Source: a bacterium HR40
GTDB lineage: Bacteria; Pseudomonadota; Alphaproteobacteria; Geminicoccales; Geminicoccaceae
Length of the DNA: 57,333 nt
Direction of reading: 5' to 3'
NCBI GenBank assembly: GCA_002898275.1
Contig: BEIQ01000008.1
Location: 1 to 57,333, forward strand
Part shown: positions 1 to 10,540 of the stretch, in pieces
Position numbering within the stretch: position 1 is the stretch's first letter
Layout: every line of letters begins with the position of its first letter
Translations under genes and position numbers: made by a program
The notes under the pieces: model-generated
Told to the model about the DNA's origin: nothing
Databases searched by the model: none
Seen by the model: the letters and a program-made list of their open reading frames with translations, nothing else

Positions 1-367
1 ACCCCAAAAGACCCACCTCAGGCAAGGATACCACGGACGACCTCAACCACCGCCGCCCGCACATCCCTTCCCCTCAACCATCACGATGAGAAAGAGCGAC
101 CCCGAAGAGACCACCCACCCGCACATCCAGTGGATGCGCTGCCGTGTGTGCGCCCCTCGCCGGAGAACCGCCGCCGACCGCGGCGGCGAGCGGCTATTTA
201 GGCGCCGCCGCCCCGCCGTTCAACAGGGCAGATATTCCTATGGGCTGCCCGCGACCCGTTTCGTCACTTGCCTGTCACCGCCAGCTGGCATCTACTGTCG
301 CGGGAGAGCGGAGCCCCGCGGCTCCGCCCCGCCGGCTCCAGCCAACCGGCCTTTGGGAGGATCAACC
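1..367. other. Left-edge region with no recognised gene; leader of the phosphonate importer
   Basis: No convincing gene is visible. One open frame runs through from 86 in phase with the binding protein, but its first 94 codons are Arg/Pro-rich and unlike that family, whose signal peptide begins at 368. The right half has three inverted repeats (226-231 with 245-250, 308-315 with 320-327, 331-335 with 346-350) and ends in a Shine-Dalgarno GGGAGG at 355-360. No convincing -35/-10 pair was found. Confidence 0.6.
308..350 (+). promoter_or_regulatory. Two-hairpin leader just upstream of the importer Shine-Dalgarno
   Basis: A perfect 8-bp stem GCGGAGCC/GGCTCCGC closes a 4-base loop (308-327). It is followed by a 5-bp stem GCCGG/CCGGC (331-335 with 346-350) that ends 4 bases before the GGGAGG at 355-360. 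The position suits a translational or attenuation control element, but no known riboswitch consensus was recognised, and chance pairing is easy in DNA this GC-rich. Confidence 0.35.
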
Positions 368-1331
368 GTGACCCGAACACTGGACCGCTTCGCTCCGGCG
401 CTCGCCGGATTGCTGCTCGTGGCGGGCTCCGCCACGGCCGAGACCGAACTCACGGTCTATACCGCCATCGAGGCCGAGGACCTGCCGAAATACGCCGCCC
501 GCTTCAACGCCACCCACCCCGACATCCGGATCCGTTGGGTGCGCGATTCGACCGGCATCGTCACCGCCAAGCTGCTCGCCGAGAAGGACAATCCGCAGGC
601 CGACGTGGTCTGGGGCCTCGCTGCCAGCTCGCTCTTGCTGCTCAAGGCGGAGGGGATGCTCGAGCCCTATGCCCCGAAGGGCCTCGAGAAGCTCGACCGT
701 CGCTTCCGCGACGAGGCGGATCCCCCCTATTGGGTCGGCATGGATGCCTGGGAAGCGGCCATCTGCTTCAACACCGTCGAGGCGGCGAAGGCCGGCCTGC
801 CGCAACCCCGGCGCTGGCGCGATTTGCTCGACCCCGTCTACCGCGGTCATGTGGTCATGCCCAACCCCGCCTCCTCGGGCACCGGCTTCCTGTCCGTGTC
901 CGCCTGGCTCCAGCTGTTCGGCGAGGAGGAGGGCTGGAAGTTCATGGACCAGCTGCACGAGAACATCGCCTACTATACCCACTCCGGTTCCAAGCCGTGC
1001 AAGGACGCGGCGAGCGGCGAGGTGCCGGTCGGCATCTCCTTCACCTACCGCGCGGCGCGCGCCAAGGCGGATGGCGCGCCGATCGAGGTGGTGCTGCCGG
1101 AGGAAGGCATCGGCTGGGAGATGGAGGCGGCTGCCATCGTCGCCGGCACCGACAATCCGGAAGCCGCCCGCACCCTCCTCGACTGGGCGATCTCCGAGGA
1201 CGCCATGCGGATGTACAACGAGGGCTATGCGGTGATCGCGATCCCCTCCCTCGCCAAGCCGGTGCCCCACTATCCCACCGACGTGCTGGCGCGCATGATC
1301 GACAACGACTTCGCCTGGGCGGCCCAGAACC

Positions 1332-2491
<1,160 letters not shown>

Positions 2492-2501
<10 letters not shown>

Positions 2502-4495
2502 GCGCGACGAGTCGCGTCCTCGCATGGCGCCATCGTCTGGCGGTCGACCTCTGGCTGGCGCGCGCCCTCTTCTGGGCCCTGGTGCTATGGCTCGTGGTCG
2601 CCCTCGCGCTGCCCCTCTTCGCGCTGCTGCGCAAATCCTTCGAAGTCTATCGGTTCTCTTTCGCCGAAGTGGCCCTCGAGGTCCAGCGGAACGGCGTGTG
2701 GCAGCCGCAGGGAACCCTCGCCGAATGGGTCGCCCGCCATCCTCTGCCGGAGGACGGTCCGCGGCCGACCGAACGCAGCCGTCAGCCGCTCGCGCGGCTC
2801 CTGCCCGAGGACGTCCGCACCGGGGTCGCGGCGATCCGGCTCAGGGATCTCTCCGCCGGGGGCGGCCTGTTGCTGGTCGAGGGCCGACTCAGCGCGCCCG
2901 GCGAAATCATCGAGGCGAGCCCTGCCAGCATCGGCCGGATCTTCATCCGTCCGGTCGCCGACTTCGGCCTCGACAACTACCGGTACTATTTCACCACTCC
3001 GACTCTCAGGCGATCGCTCGTCAATTCCCTCACCGTCGCCACCCTCACGACCCTGATCGTCGTGCCGTTGGCTTTCCTCTATGCCTATGCCATCGCCCGC
3101 AGCCATATGCCCGGCCGAGCCCTCTTCAAGCTGGTCGCCCTGGCGCCGCTGCTGGTGCCGTCGCTCGTGCCGGGGATCGGCCTCGTCTATCTCTTCGGCC
3201 GTCAGGGCCTGCTCACCCCGCTCCTTTTCGGCCACGACATCTACGGCCCGATCGGCATCGTCCTGGCGAGCGTCTTCTTCACGTTCCCGCACGCCTTTTT
3301 GATCCTGCTCGCGGCGCTCTCTCTCGCCGACGCCCGTCTCTACGAGGCGGCGGCCGCCCTCGGCGCATCGCCCGCCCGCATCTTCCGCACCGTCACCGTG
3401 CCCGGTGCCCGCTATGGCCTGATCTCTGCCGCTTTCGTGGTGTTCACCCTGCAGATCACCGACTTCGGCGTGCCCAAGGTGATCGGCAAGGGCTACGACG
3501 TGCTCGCCGTCGACATCTACAAGCAAGTGATCGGACAACAGAACTTCCAGATGGGGGCGGTGGTGTCGGTGCTGCTCATGCTGCCGGCCGCGGTCGCCTT
3601 TGCCGTCGACCGCTTGGCCGCGCGACGGCAGAAGGCGCTGCTCACCGCCCAGGCCGTGCCTTGGAACCCGCCGCCGCGGCCGCGGCTCGATGCGACATTG
3701 TTCGTGACGTGCTCCCTCGTCGCCCTGTTCATCCTGGGCGTGCTCGCGACATGCCAAGCCGCCGCCCTGTTCCGACTGTGGCCGTACGATCTGTCGCCGA
3801 GTCTCCGTCACTACGACTTCGATCGGATGGACGGTGGCGGCTGGCGCAGTTACTGGAACTCGCTCGAGATGGCGGGATGGACCACGCTTTACGGCACCGT
3901 TCTCGTCTTCTGCGGCGCCTATGCGGTCGAGAAGATTCGGCAGGTATCGGCGCCACCGCGGCTGTTCTTCCATGCCCTCGCCATGCTACCGATGGCCGTA
4001 CCCGGCATGGTGCTCGGACTATCGTACATTTTCTTCTTCAATTCTCCCGACAATCCTCTGCGGTTCCTTTACGGTACCATGACGATTTTGGTGATCTCGA
4101 CCATCGTTCACTTCTATACCGTTTCGCACCTCACGGCGGTCACCGCCCTGAAGCAGCTCGATCCCGATTTCGAGGCCGTATCGGAGTCCCTCAAGCAACC
4201 GCTGTGGCGCGTGTTCGGCGCCGTCACCGTGCCGGTGTGCCTGCCCACGATTCTCGATCTTGCCGCCTATCTGTTCGTCAACGCCATGACCACCGTCTCG
4301 GCCGTGGTCTTCCTCTATTCGCCGCAGACCACCCTGGCCTCGGTCGCCGTCCTCAATATGGACGATGCCGGCGACACTGCGCCCGCCGCCGCCATGGGCA
4401 TGATGATCTTCTATACCTGTCTGCTGGCGCGGCTCGTCCAGGCCGGCCTCGGTCGTCGCCTCCTGTTGCGCACCCAAGCCTGGCGCCGACGCTGA
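2492..4495 (+). CDS. phnU: 2-aminoethylphosphonate-type ABC transporter, fused double permease
   Basis: This inner-membrane channel has 667 residues with two MetI-type permease halves in one chain. The coupling (EAA) loops are visible as EAAAALGASPARIF in the first half and EAVSESLKQPLWRVF in the second. The first transmembrane segment (about residues 26-49) is separated from the next by roughly 120 soluble residues rich in charged and Pro/Gly positions, longer than usual for the family. ATG 2492 overlaps the ATPase stop, which implies translational coupling. The fused arrangement matches FbpB/PhnU2-like permeases. Substrate assignment depends on the operon, not on this protein alone. Confidence 0.85.
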
Positions 4496-4517
4496 GGGTT
4501 CTTTCCGGGAGATCTCC

Positions 4518-5228
4518 ATGGACATCGATCTCGCCAGCCTCGCACCCTCCGCCCGCTACAAACTCCTCACCGGCCTCGTGGTACCGCGGCCCATCGCCCT
4601 CGTCACCACCACGGATCCGCAAGGTCGGACCAACGCTGCGCCCTACAGTTTCTTCAACCTGTTCAGCCACGACCCGGCGCTCGTGGTGCTCGGCATCGAA
4701 CGCCGGCGATTCGACACGTCCAAGGACACCGGTCGCAACATCGACCTCGTGGGGGAGTTCGTGGTCCACCTCGTGGACGAAGAGCTGGCCGAGGCCATGG
4801 CCATCTGTGCCGTCGATTTCCCCCCGGAAGTGAGCGAGCCGGAGATTGCCGGATTGGAGCTCGTTCCTTGCCGGCGGGTGGCGCCGCGACGCATCCTGCG
4901 CGCCCCCGCCGCCCTCGAGTGCCGATGCCTGACGCTCATGCGTCTCGGCCGCACGCGCGAGCTCGTGATCGGCGAGATCCTCTGGGTGCATGCGCGAGAG
5001 GGCCTCGTCGACCCGACGACGTTGCGGGTCGACCTCGGCCGCTACCGACCGGTCGGCCGGTTGTTCGGCGATCTCTATTGCCGCATCCAGGACATCTTCG
5101 CCTTGCCGCGGCCAGCCCCGAGCGCGTTTGCCGAGGCGATCACCCCAGCCCCCGCTGGCGAGGACGGCATGCGACCAGAAGGAGCAGACCCGGCACCAGG
5201 AGCACGAGAAAGGCCGGCTGGGCAATGA
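4518..5228 (+). CDS. Flavin reductase-like domain protein (DIM6/NTAB family)
   Basis: A 236-residue protein with the FMN-binding split-barrel fold of flavin reductases. Telltale segments are LVVPRPIALVTTTDPQG near residues 20-36, APYSFFNLFSHDPALVV, and KDTGRNI followed by FVVHLVDEELAEAM. Such proteins bind FMN and reduce flavin with NAD(P)H, or serve as the reductase of two-component oxygenases. The start at ATG 4518 follows GGGAGA and lies 22 bases after the permease stop, so it probably belongs to the importer operon. No partner oxygenase is adjacent. The last 89 bases overlap the 3' end of the opposite-strand gene at 5140. Confidence 0.8.
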   Translation: MDIDLASLAPSARYKLLTGLVVPRPIALVTTTDPQGRTNAAPYSFFNLFSHDPALVVLGIERRRFDTSKDTGRNIDLVGEFVVHLVDEELAEAMAICAVDFPPEVSEPEIAGLELVPCRRVAPRRILRAPAALECRCLTLMRLGRTRELVIGEILWVHAREGLVDPTTLRVDLGRYRPVGRLFGDLYCRIQDIFALPRPAPSAFAEAITPAPAGEDGMRPEGADPAPGARERPAGQ

Positions 5229-5442
5229 GGAAGCGAACGGGCGCCCAGGCGAGACTGCCGAGATGGCTCTCCACGAAAGCCTGGAAGCCGACGAGGCTGT
5301 TTGCGTGCAGATTGAACCAAATGGAGCCGATCGACACCGGGAGATACCGCCCCGCCGCCCAGATCATCAGCAGCTGGGCAAAACCGGTGGCAGCGGCGGC
5401 CACCACCAGCACATAGCCGAGCGCGTATCCGAAGCTCCGCAT
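5140..5442 (-). CDS. Small predicted membrane protein, unknown function
   Basis: One hundred residues, very hydrophobic, with a clear segment at about 7-28 (YALGYVLVVAAAATGFAQLL), amphipathic or membrane-associated stretches at about 29-56, and a final segment at about 73-90 (LIAQPAFLVLLVPGLLLLVA). It ends in a short Arg-rich tail that should stay in the cytoplasm. No family was recognised. The ATG at 5442 has AGGGG directly upstream and a better-spaced GAGGCGG further up. It follows the SDR gene on the same strand after 95 bases and runs tail-to-tail into the flavin reductase gene with an 89-base overlap. A real gene is likely because the hydrophobic pattern persists through the non-overlapping part. 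Confidence 0.55.
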   Translation of the reverse strand: MRSFGYALGYVLVVAAAATGFAQLLMIWAAGRYLPVSIGSIWFNLHANSLVGFQAFVESHLGSLAWAPVRFLIAQPAFLVLLVPGLLLLVACRPRQRGLG

Positions 5443-5537
5443 CCCCTGTCGTCCGCCTCTCGATCGCAGGCGTAGATGTGACCCGCGGGCGACCAGGCAA
5501 CGGCATGTCCGCTGGCGTCGACGATGACCCAGTCACC

Positions 5538-6290
5538 TCAGCCGCGGCCAACGAAAGGCATCTTGGTGGCCATGATGGTCATGAACAGCACATTGGAGTC
5601 AAGGGGCAGTCGGGCCATGAAGGCGATGGCTTCGCCGACATGGCGCACGTCCATCCGCGGCTCGGGCCGGATGGAACCGTCCGCCTGCGGCACCCCCTCC
5701 TGCATGCGCGCGGTCATGTCGGTCGCCGCGTTCCCGATATCGATCTGGCCACAGGCGATGTCGTAGGGCCGACCGTCGAGGGCGAGGGCCTTGGTGAGCC
5801 CGGTCACGGCGTGTTTGGTCGCCGTATAGGGCGCCGAGAAGGGGCGTGGGGCGTGGGCCGAGATGGAGCCGTTGTTGACGATCCGCCCACCCATCGGACG
5901 CTGCCGGCGCATCAGCCCGAAGGCCTCGCGGGCGCAATAGAACATGCCGTTCAAGTTGGTGGCCACGACGCGATCCCACTCCTCCACCGCAAGCTCGTCG
6001 ACCGGCACGGCGCGCGCACCGATGCCGGCATTGTTGAAGAGGAAGTCGAGGCGACCGTAGCGCTCCTCGATGGTGGCAAAGAGTGCGCGCACGCTCTGCG
6101 CGTCGGTGACATCGGTGGGAACCGCGAGGGCCTCGCGTCCCTGCTCGCGGACGAGCCGTCCCGTTTCCTCGAGCGGCTCTAGCCGCCGGCCCGCGAGGAC
6201 GAGATCGAACCCCTCTGCCGCGAGGGCGAGCGAGGCCGCACGTCCGATGCCGCTGCCAGCGCCGGTCACGAGGGCGATTTTCCGGCTCAT
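5538..6290 (-). CDS. Short-chain dehydrogenase/reductase (SDR family)
   Basis: A 250-residue classical [11 protein letters not shown] cofactor loop (about residues 9-16), NNAG (about 85-88), catalytic Ser in NNGSISAHA, and YTATK with the catalytic Tyr and Lys. The acidic/basic pattern after the second strand (AGRRLE) suggests NADP preference. It should reduce or oxidise a small carbonyl or alcohol; the substrate cannot be told. The start [12 protein letters not shown] at 6290 is preceded by GGGAGG with good spacing. A longer open frame to 6512 exists, but its extra 74 residues are low-complexity and unlike the family. Confidence 0.85.
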   Translation of the reverse strand: MSRKIALVTGAGSGIGRAASLALAAEGFDLVLAGRRLEPLEETGRLVREQGREALAVPTDVTDAQSVRALFATIEERYGRLDFLFNNAGIGARAVPVDELAVEEWDRVVATNLNGMFYCAREAFGLMRRQRPMGGRIVNNGSISAHAPRPFSAPYTATKHAVTGLTKALALDGRPYDIACGQIDIGNAATDMTARMQEGVPQADGSIRPEPRMDVRHVGEAIAFMARLPLDSNVLFMTIMATKMPFVGRG

Positions 6291-6662
6291 CTCGATCCTC
6301 CCTTGGTGGCTCGGCGACCGCAGCCAAGCGCGGATGGACGCGTTCCGCAAGGCCATCGCGAAGGTGCCCATTCCGGAACCGGGCAGGGCGGCAAAGACGG
6401 GTCGCGTGGGCGCTGTCGCGCGCTGCGGGCTTCGGCTAAGGAATAGGGATCCGCGGCCGAGGGAGGCACCTACGCCAGCCCGAAGGGATGAGGCGGTTCT
6501 CGCGAGCGTCATGGGGGCGCGCAGGCCCTGCTGCCGGATGGGGCCGCGAGGCGGACTGGCTCACGCCTCGCTGCCTCGTTCGCCCTTCCACCTTCGTCGG
6601 CCACGTCATGGCCGGCCTCGTCGCGCCTCGTCTCGCCTGCCGCGGCCATCCCCGGAGGGCCT
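6291..6662. other. Intergenic region between SDR and diguanylate cyclase genes
   Basis: These 372 bases separate two divergent genes. Open frames through the region are Arg/Pro/Ala-rich and look like chance coding in GC-rich DNA. It holds the SDR Shine-Dalgarno (near 6297-6303) and that of the cyclase gene (CGGAGGG just before 6660). No clear promoter, repeat or RNA gene was seen. Confidence 0.6.
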
Positions 6663-7844
6663 ATGATCCTCGCAGACCTGCGTCGGCTCTGGCTCCCTGC
6701 CGGGCTGCTCCTCGCGCTCGCGGTCTTCAGCGCCGGCATCGTCGGTTCGAACTGGCGACTCCAGAAGGCGCACGAGGCGTCGCTACGCAGGGGCGGCGAA
6801 GCGGCGTGGCTCGCCTGTCAGCTCGAGTTGGAACTGCAGCGGCTGCTGCGTGCCGCCGAGGCCTATGTCGGCGCACCGGCGCGAGACCGCCGGGCCACCC
6901 TCGCCCTGCGTCTCGAGGCCTTGCACGATCGCGTCCGATCGGCCGCCGCCGGCGAGAGCGGCGAGCTTCTGCGCGACAGCCCCGAAAGCGCGCGCGTGCT
7001 CGCCGGGCTCGAGCCCCTGCTGCGCACAGGCGGGGCGGTCGTCGCCAGCTCCTTCCCCGATCCCCGCGCGGTCACGAGCCTCGCCGGACAACTCGCCACC
7101 TTCGAGGTGCCCTTGCACCGCGTGGCCCTCGCCGCCCAGGACGAGAGCACGCGCCGTCGGATGGAGCTCGAGCGGCGGCTCGCCGATCCGCTGTTCGCCA
7201 ACCGCGCGTCGACGATCGGCCTGATGATCACCTTCCTGTTGCTCCTCCTTCTCCTCTGGCGGGAAGGCCTGGGCACGCGCCGGGCGCTCGCGCGTTCCCT
7301 CGAGGCGACCCGCAGCGCTCGCCATCTCGCGGAACATGACGAGCTCACGGGCCTCGCCAACCGCCGATTGTTCCTGGCGCTGCTCGAGCGCACCCTCGCG
7401 GCGGTGCGTCGCGGCGAGACGCAGGCAGCCCTGCTGCTCCTCGACCTCGATCGGTTCAAGACGGTCAACGACACTCTCGGTCACGCCGCGGGCGACCGCC
7501 TGCTCGCCATGGTGGCCGCACGGCTGCGCAGCCAGGTGCGACACGAGGATCTCGTCGCGCGGCTCGGCGGCGACGAGTTCGCCCTCCTCGAAGTGGGTGC
7601 TGCCGACCCCGAGACCGCCTTGGGGCTGGCAACCCGGCTCGTCGAAGCGATCGCCCAGCCGTACGAGCTCGAAGGGCGGCGGATCGCCATCGGGGCGAGC
7701 GTCGGCATCGCCCTCCTCGGACCGAACGCGCGAGGCACCGAGGAGCTTCTCAAACAGGCGGACGTCGCCCTCTACCAGGCAAAACAAACCGGACCCATCG
7801 TGCTGTTCCAACCGCCACCGGAAAGCGGCGGAAAGCCCTCCTGA
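6663..7844 (+). CDS. Membrane-anchored diguanylate cyclase (GGDEF domain)
   Basis: This protein makes the second messenger cyclic di-GMP from two GTP. The 393 residues contain a membrane segment at about 11-30, a periplasmic helical sensor region of about 150 residues, a second membrane segment at about 182-200, and a C-terminal GGDEF domain starting at DELTGLANRR. The active site reads GGDEF (302-306). The inhibitory site RHED (293-296) sits exactly five residues before it, so product inhibition should be retained. No EAL phosphodiesterase domain is present. The sensed signal is unknown. The ATG at 6663 has CGGAGGG upstream. It appears monocistronic. Confidence 0.9.
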   Translation: MILADLRRLWLPAGLLLALAVFSAGIVGSNWRLQKAHEASLRRGGEAAWLACQLELELQRLLRAAEAYVGAPARDRRATLALRLEALHDRVRSAAAGESGELLRDSPESARVLAGLEPLLRTGGAVVASSFPDPRAVTSLAGQLATFEVPLHRVALAAQDESTRRRMELERRLADPLFANRASTIGLMITFLLLLLLLWREGLGTRRALARSLEATRSARHLAEHDELTGLANRRLFLALLERTLAAVRRGETQAALLLLDLDRFKTVNDTLGHAAGDRLLAMVAARLRSQVRHEDLVARLGGDEFALLEVGAADPETALGLATRLVEAIAQPYELEGRRIAIGASVGIALLGPNARGTEELLKQADVALYQAKQTGPIVLFQPPPESGGKPS

Positions 7845-7898
7845 CAACCCTTCCGACGCCTGGGGAACCGCCGCGCGGGCGCCGCGGAGGGGCGATTA

Positions 7899-7950
7899 AT
7901 ACGCTTGAAAAACGTATGATTGCGATATTGACTGTTGGAAAATGTAGAGT
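7899..7950 (+). promoter_or_regulatory. AT-rich control region of cysH with a 19-bp palindrome
   Basis: A markedly AT-rich island in GC-rich surroundings, 36-87 bases before the cysH start. It contains a perfect inverted repeat ATACG-N9-CGTAT (7899-7917), the size of an operator for a dimeric regulator. Downstream lie TTGACT (7928-7933) and a TAGAGT hexamer (7945-7950), but no -35/-10 pair has good spacing, so the exact promoter is unresolved. Regulation by sulfur status is an inference from the gene. Confidence 0.4.
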
Positions 7951-7985
7951 ACGTTCCGCTGCGGTTTCCGTCGCGGAGGTCTGCG

Positions 7986-8723
7986 GTGGAGCGCACGGAC
8001 GATCTCCTCCGTCCCGGTCTCGCGGAGCTGGCTCGCGGCCTTTCCGGCCTCGAAGGGCTCGAGCTCTTGCGGGCGGCCTGGAATGGACCGTTACGCGGCC
8101 GCATCGCGCTCGTGAGCTCGTTCGGTGTCGAAAGCGCCGTGCTCCTCGACATGGTGGCTTCCGTCGATCGCCGCTTCCCGGTGCTGTTCCTCGATACCGG
8201 CTGGCACTTTCCGGAAACCCTGCGCTATCGCGACGAGCTCGTGGCCCGGCTCGGGCTCGAGGACGTGCGCACCCTGGTCCCTGACCCGGCGGCTCTCGCC
8301 CGCCACGATCCCGATCGTCAGCTGTGCCGGCGCGACCCCGATCTCTGTTGCCACCTGCGCAAGACGGAGCCTCTCGATGCCGCCCTCGAGGGGTTTCTTG
8401 CCTGGGTCACCGGGCGAAAGCGCTACCAGGGCGGGCTGCGGGCCTCTCTACCGACGGTCGAAGTGGAAGGCGGCACCGGCCGACTCAAGCTCAATCCGCT
8501 TGCCGGTTGGTCGGCCGAGGATATCCGCCACTACCGGAGGCTGCGGCAGTTGCCACCCCACCCCCTCACCCTCAGGGGCTTTGCCTCGGTCGGCTGCCTG
8601 CCCTGCACTACGACCACGGCTCCGGGCGAGCCACCGCGGGCTGGACGCTGGCGCGGTCTCGACAAGACGGAATGCGGCATCCACCTCCCGCGCCTGCGGG
8701 CGTCCTCCTCTCCTTCCGGCTGA
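7986..8723 (+). CDS. cysH: Assimilatory sulfonucleotide (APS-type) reductase
   Basis: Reduces adenylyl sulfate to sulfite in cytoplasmic sulfate assimilation. The 245-residue protein has the nucleotide-binding loop VSSFGVES (43-50), paired cysteines CC at 121-122, GCLPC with C204 and C207, and the catalytic ECGIH with C230. The CC plus CxxC set binds a [4Fe-4S] cluster and distinguishes APS reductases from PAPS reductases. GTG 7986 is chosen because CGGAGG lies 6 bases upstream. An in-frame TTG at 7935 would add 17 residues inside the AT-rich control region. No other sulfate-assimilation gene is adjacent. Confidence 0.9.
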   Translation: MERTDDLLRPGLAELARGLSGLEGLELLRAAWNGPLRGRIALVSSFGVESAVLLDMVASVDRRFPVLFLDTGWHFPETLRYRDELVARLGLEDVRTLVPDPAALARHDPDRQLCRRDPDLCCHLRKTEPLDAALEGFLAWVTGRKRYQGGLRASLPTVEVEGGTGRLKLNPLAGWSAEDIRHYRRLRQLPPHPLTLRGFASVGCLPCTTTTAPGEPPRAGRWRGLDKTECGIHLPRLRASSSPSG

Positions 8724-8732
8724 GCGACAGCC

Positions 8733-9662
8733 TCAGCCCGCCGTCGGCCGGCCGTCGCGAAACGGCAGGAGCCGAGCGTAAAACCGCTCCGTCTCCGGCA
8801 CCCCGATGCCGGCGGCGCGGGCAAAGCGTACGACCGCACCGGTGAGCCAATCGAGCTCGAGGCGGCGGCCATGGGCGAGGTCCGTCGCCATCGACGAGGT
8901 CATGGCGGGGGGCAAGCCCTTGACGAAAGCGAAGGTCCGCTCGGCGAAGTCCGGCTCGAGCCGGATCCCGTGCGCCCGCGCTGTGGCCTCCGCTTCCGCG
9001 AGCAAGCGCGCGAAGGCAGCCCACAGGGTCGGATCGTCGCGCACGGCGCCAATCGGCAGGCCGGAAGCCGCGGTGATGGTGGCGAACGGAGCGAGAAAGA
9101 CGAACTTGCCCCACAGCTCGCGCGCGATGTCGGTGACCTGGACGCCGTCGATCCCGGCCCGCGCACAGGCCGCGGCAAAGCGCGCCAAGCGCTCGGACGG
9201 CCCGCCCTCGCGTTCGCCAAAGCGCAGGACGGCAAAGGGAGTGGTCACGCGGATGCGGCCGGGAGCCTCGATCGCCGCACCGATGCGCGCCACTCCGCCA
9301 CACACGCGTGCCGACGGGAGATGGCGGGCGAGGATGTCCGGGGCCTCCACGCCATTCTCCAAGGGGATCACCGCGGTCTGCGGCCCGAGCAGCCGAGAGA
9401 GCCTGGGTGCCAGCTCCGCAAGGTCGTACATCTTCACCGTGACCAGAACGATATCGAATGGCCCCTCGAGGCGCTCGGGGTCGAGCAGACGCACGGGCGC
9501 CACACGCCTTTCTCCAGCGGGTCCGACGATCGAGAGGCCGAGCTCGGCCATCGCCTGGGCATGGGCGCCGCGCGCGAGGAAGGCGACCTCGAAACCGGCC
9601 TGCTGCAGCATCGCGCCGACGCTGCCGCCCACGCCACCCGCCCCGATCACTGCGATTCGCAT
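8733..9662 (-). CDS. panE: 2-dehydropantoate 2-reductase family protein
   Basis: NADPH-dependent reductase family that includes ketopantoate reductase of pantothenate synthesis. The 309 residues begin with the dinucleotide-binding motif IGAGGVGG (6-13). They continue with KMYDL and LENGVEAPDIL around the catalytic lysine/asparagine region and end with the helical C-terminal domain typical of the family (ELWGKFVFLAPF). The start at 9662 lies inside the end of the exonuclease gene (16-base overlap), with AAGGA upstream. Many paralogues in this family act on other 2-oxo acids, so the pantothenate role is likely but not certain. Confidence 0.78.
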   Translation of the reverse strand: MRIAVIGAGGVGGSVGAMLQQAGFEVAFLARGAHAQAMAELGLSIVGPAGERRVAPVRLLDPERLEGPFDIVLVTVKMYDLAELAPRLSRLLGPQTAVIPLENGVEAPDILARHLPSARVCGGVARIGAAIEAPGRIRVTTPFAVLRFGEREGGPSERLARFAAACARAGIDGVQVTDIARELWGKFVFLAPFATITAASGLPIGAVRDDPTLWAAFARLLAEAEATARAHGIRLEPDFAERTFAFVKGLPPAMTSSMATDLAHGRRLELDWLTGAVVRFARAAGIGVPETERFYARLLPFRDGRPTAG

Positions 9663-10540
9663 GTCTTTTCCTTCCGCTGCCGAACGACCGTCGCGGCCGC
9701 CCGATCCGCGACGCGCGCGAGATCGAGTTCGACCGTGACCGGCACATGGTCCGAAGGATTGTCGAAGCCACGCACCTCGCGGTGGACCTCCGCACCGACG
9801 AGGGCCGGAGCGAGAGCGGGCGACAGCCAGATATGGTCGAGCCGCCGGCCACGATCGGATTTCGCCCAGTCCTGCGCCCGGTACGACCACCAGGTGTAGA
9901 GTCGCACCGCCGGCGGGATCACCGCTCGCACGGCGTCGATAAAGCCGTACGACTCCTGCAGCCGGCGCAGTGCCTCGACCTCGATCGGAGTGTGGGAGAC
10001 CACGTCGAGCAACGCCCGATGGTTCCACACGTCGGTCTCGAGAGGGGCGATGTTGAGATCGCCGAGCAGCACGAGCCGCGCCCCGTCGCCGCGTCGACAG
10101 GCAAAGGCCTCGGCGAGGGCGGAGAGCATATCGAGCTTGTGACGGAACTTCGGATTGACCTCGGGATCGGGAATATCGCCGCCAGCTGGAATATAGACAT
10201 TGTGGAGCTCGACGTCTCCGGGCAGGAAGCAGACCTGATGGCGGCAGTCGGGGACGTTGCACCATTTCGGCGCGGCACAGCCGGTGAGAGGCAAGCGCGA
10301 GAGGACGGCGACCCCATGGTAGGCCTTCTGGCCGTCGACGAAGATGTGCGAGAAGCCGAGATCGCGCGCCAATGCATAGGGAAAGCGGCTGTTCTCGACC
10401 TTGGTCTCCTGCAGACACAGCACGTCCGGCTCGATCTCCCGGACGACGCGACGCAGCGCCTCCTCCCGAATGCGCACGGAGTTGACGTTCCAGGTGGTGA
10501 TGCGCAGTCTCGCTGTCTCCACTTTTCCTCCCCGTTTCAC
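9647..10540 (-). CDS. xthA: Exodeoxyribonuclease III (AP endonuclease)
   Basis: Cuts DNA at abasic sites and trims 3' ends in base-excision repair. This 297-residue exonuclease/endonuclease/phosphatase-fold protein has TTWNVNSVR, the metal-binding QETK (E45), GDLNIAP with catalytic Asp and Asn, DHIW, and SDHVPV with the catalytic His. Its start overlaps the end of priA by 4 bases and its end overlaps the ketopantoate-reductase start by 16 bases, so the three genes form a coupled operon transcribed leftward. Family length is normal. Upstream in-frame start alternatives are within about 10 residues. Confidence 0.92.
   Translation of the reverse strand: MKRGGKVETARLRITTWNVNSVRIREEALRRVVREIEPDVLCLQETKVENSRFPYALARDLGFSHIFVDGQKAYHGVAVLSRLPLTGCAAPKWCNVPDCRHQVCFLPGDVELHNVYIPAGGDIPDPEVNPKFRHKLDMLSALAEAFACRRGDGARLVLLGDLNIAPLETDVWNHRALLDVVSHTPIEVEALRRLQESYGFIDAVRAVIPPAVRLYTWWSYRAQDWAKSDRGRRLDHIWLSPALAPALVGAEVHREVRGFDNPSDHVPVTVELDLARVADRAAATVVRQRKEKTCESQ

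Noticed and set aside
301-360. Glycine-type riboswitch before the importer (a GGGAGAG element is present)
   Set aside because: The conserved core after that element is missing; only generic GC hairpins are visible.
6488-7339. 283-residue plus-strand frame overlapping the diguanylate cyclase
   Set aside because: Arg-rich shadow; the GGDEF-containing frame is clearly the gene.
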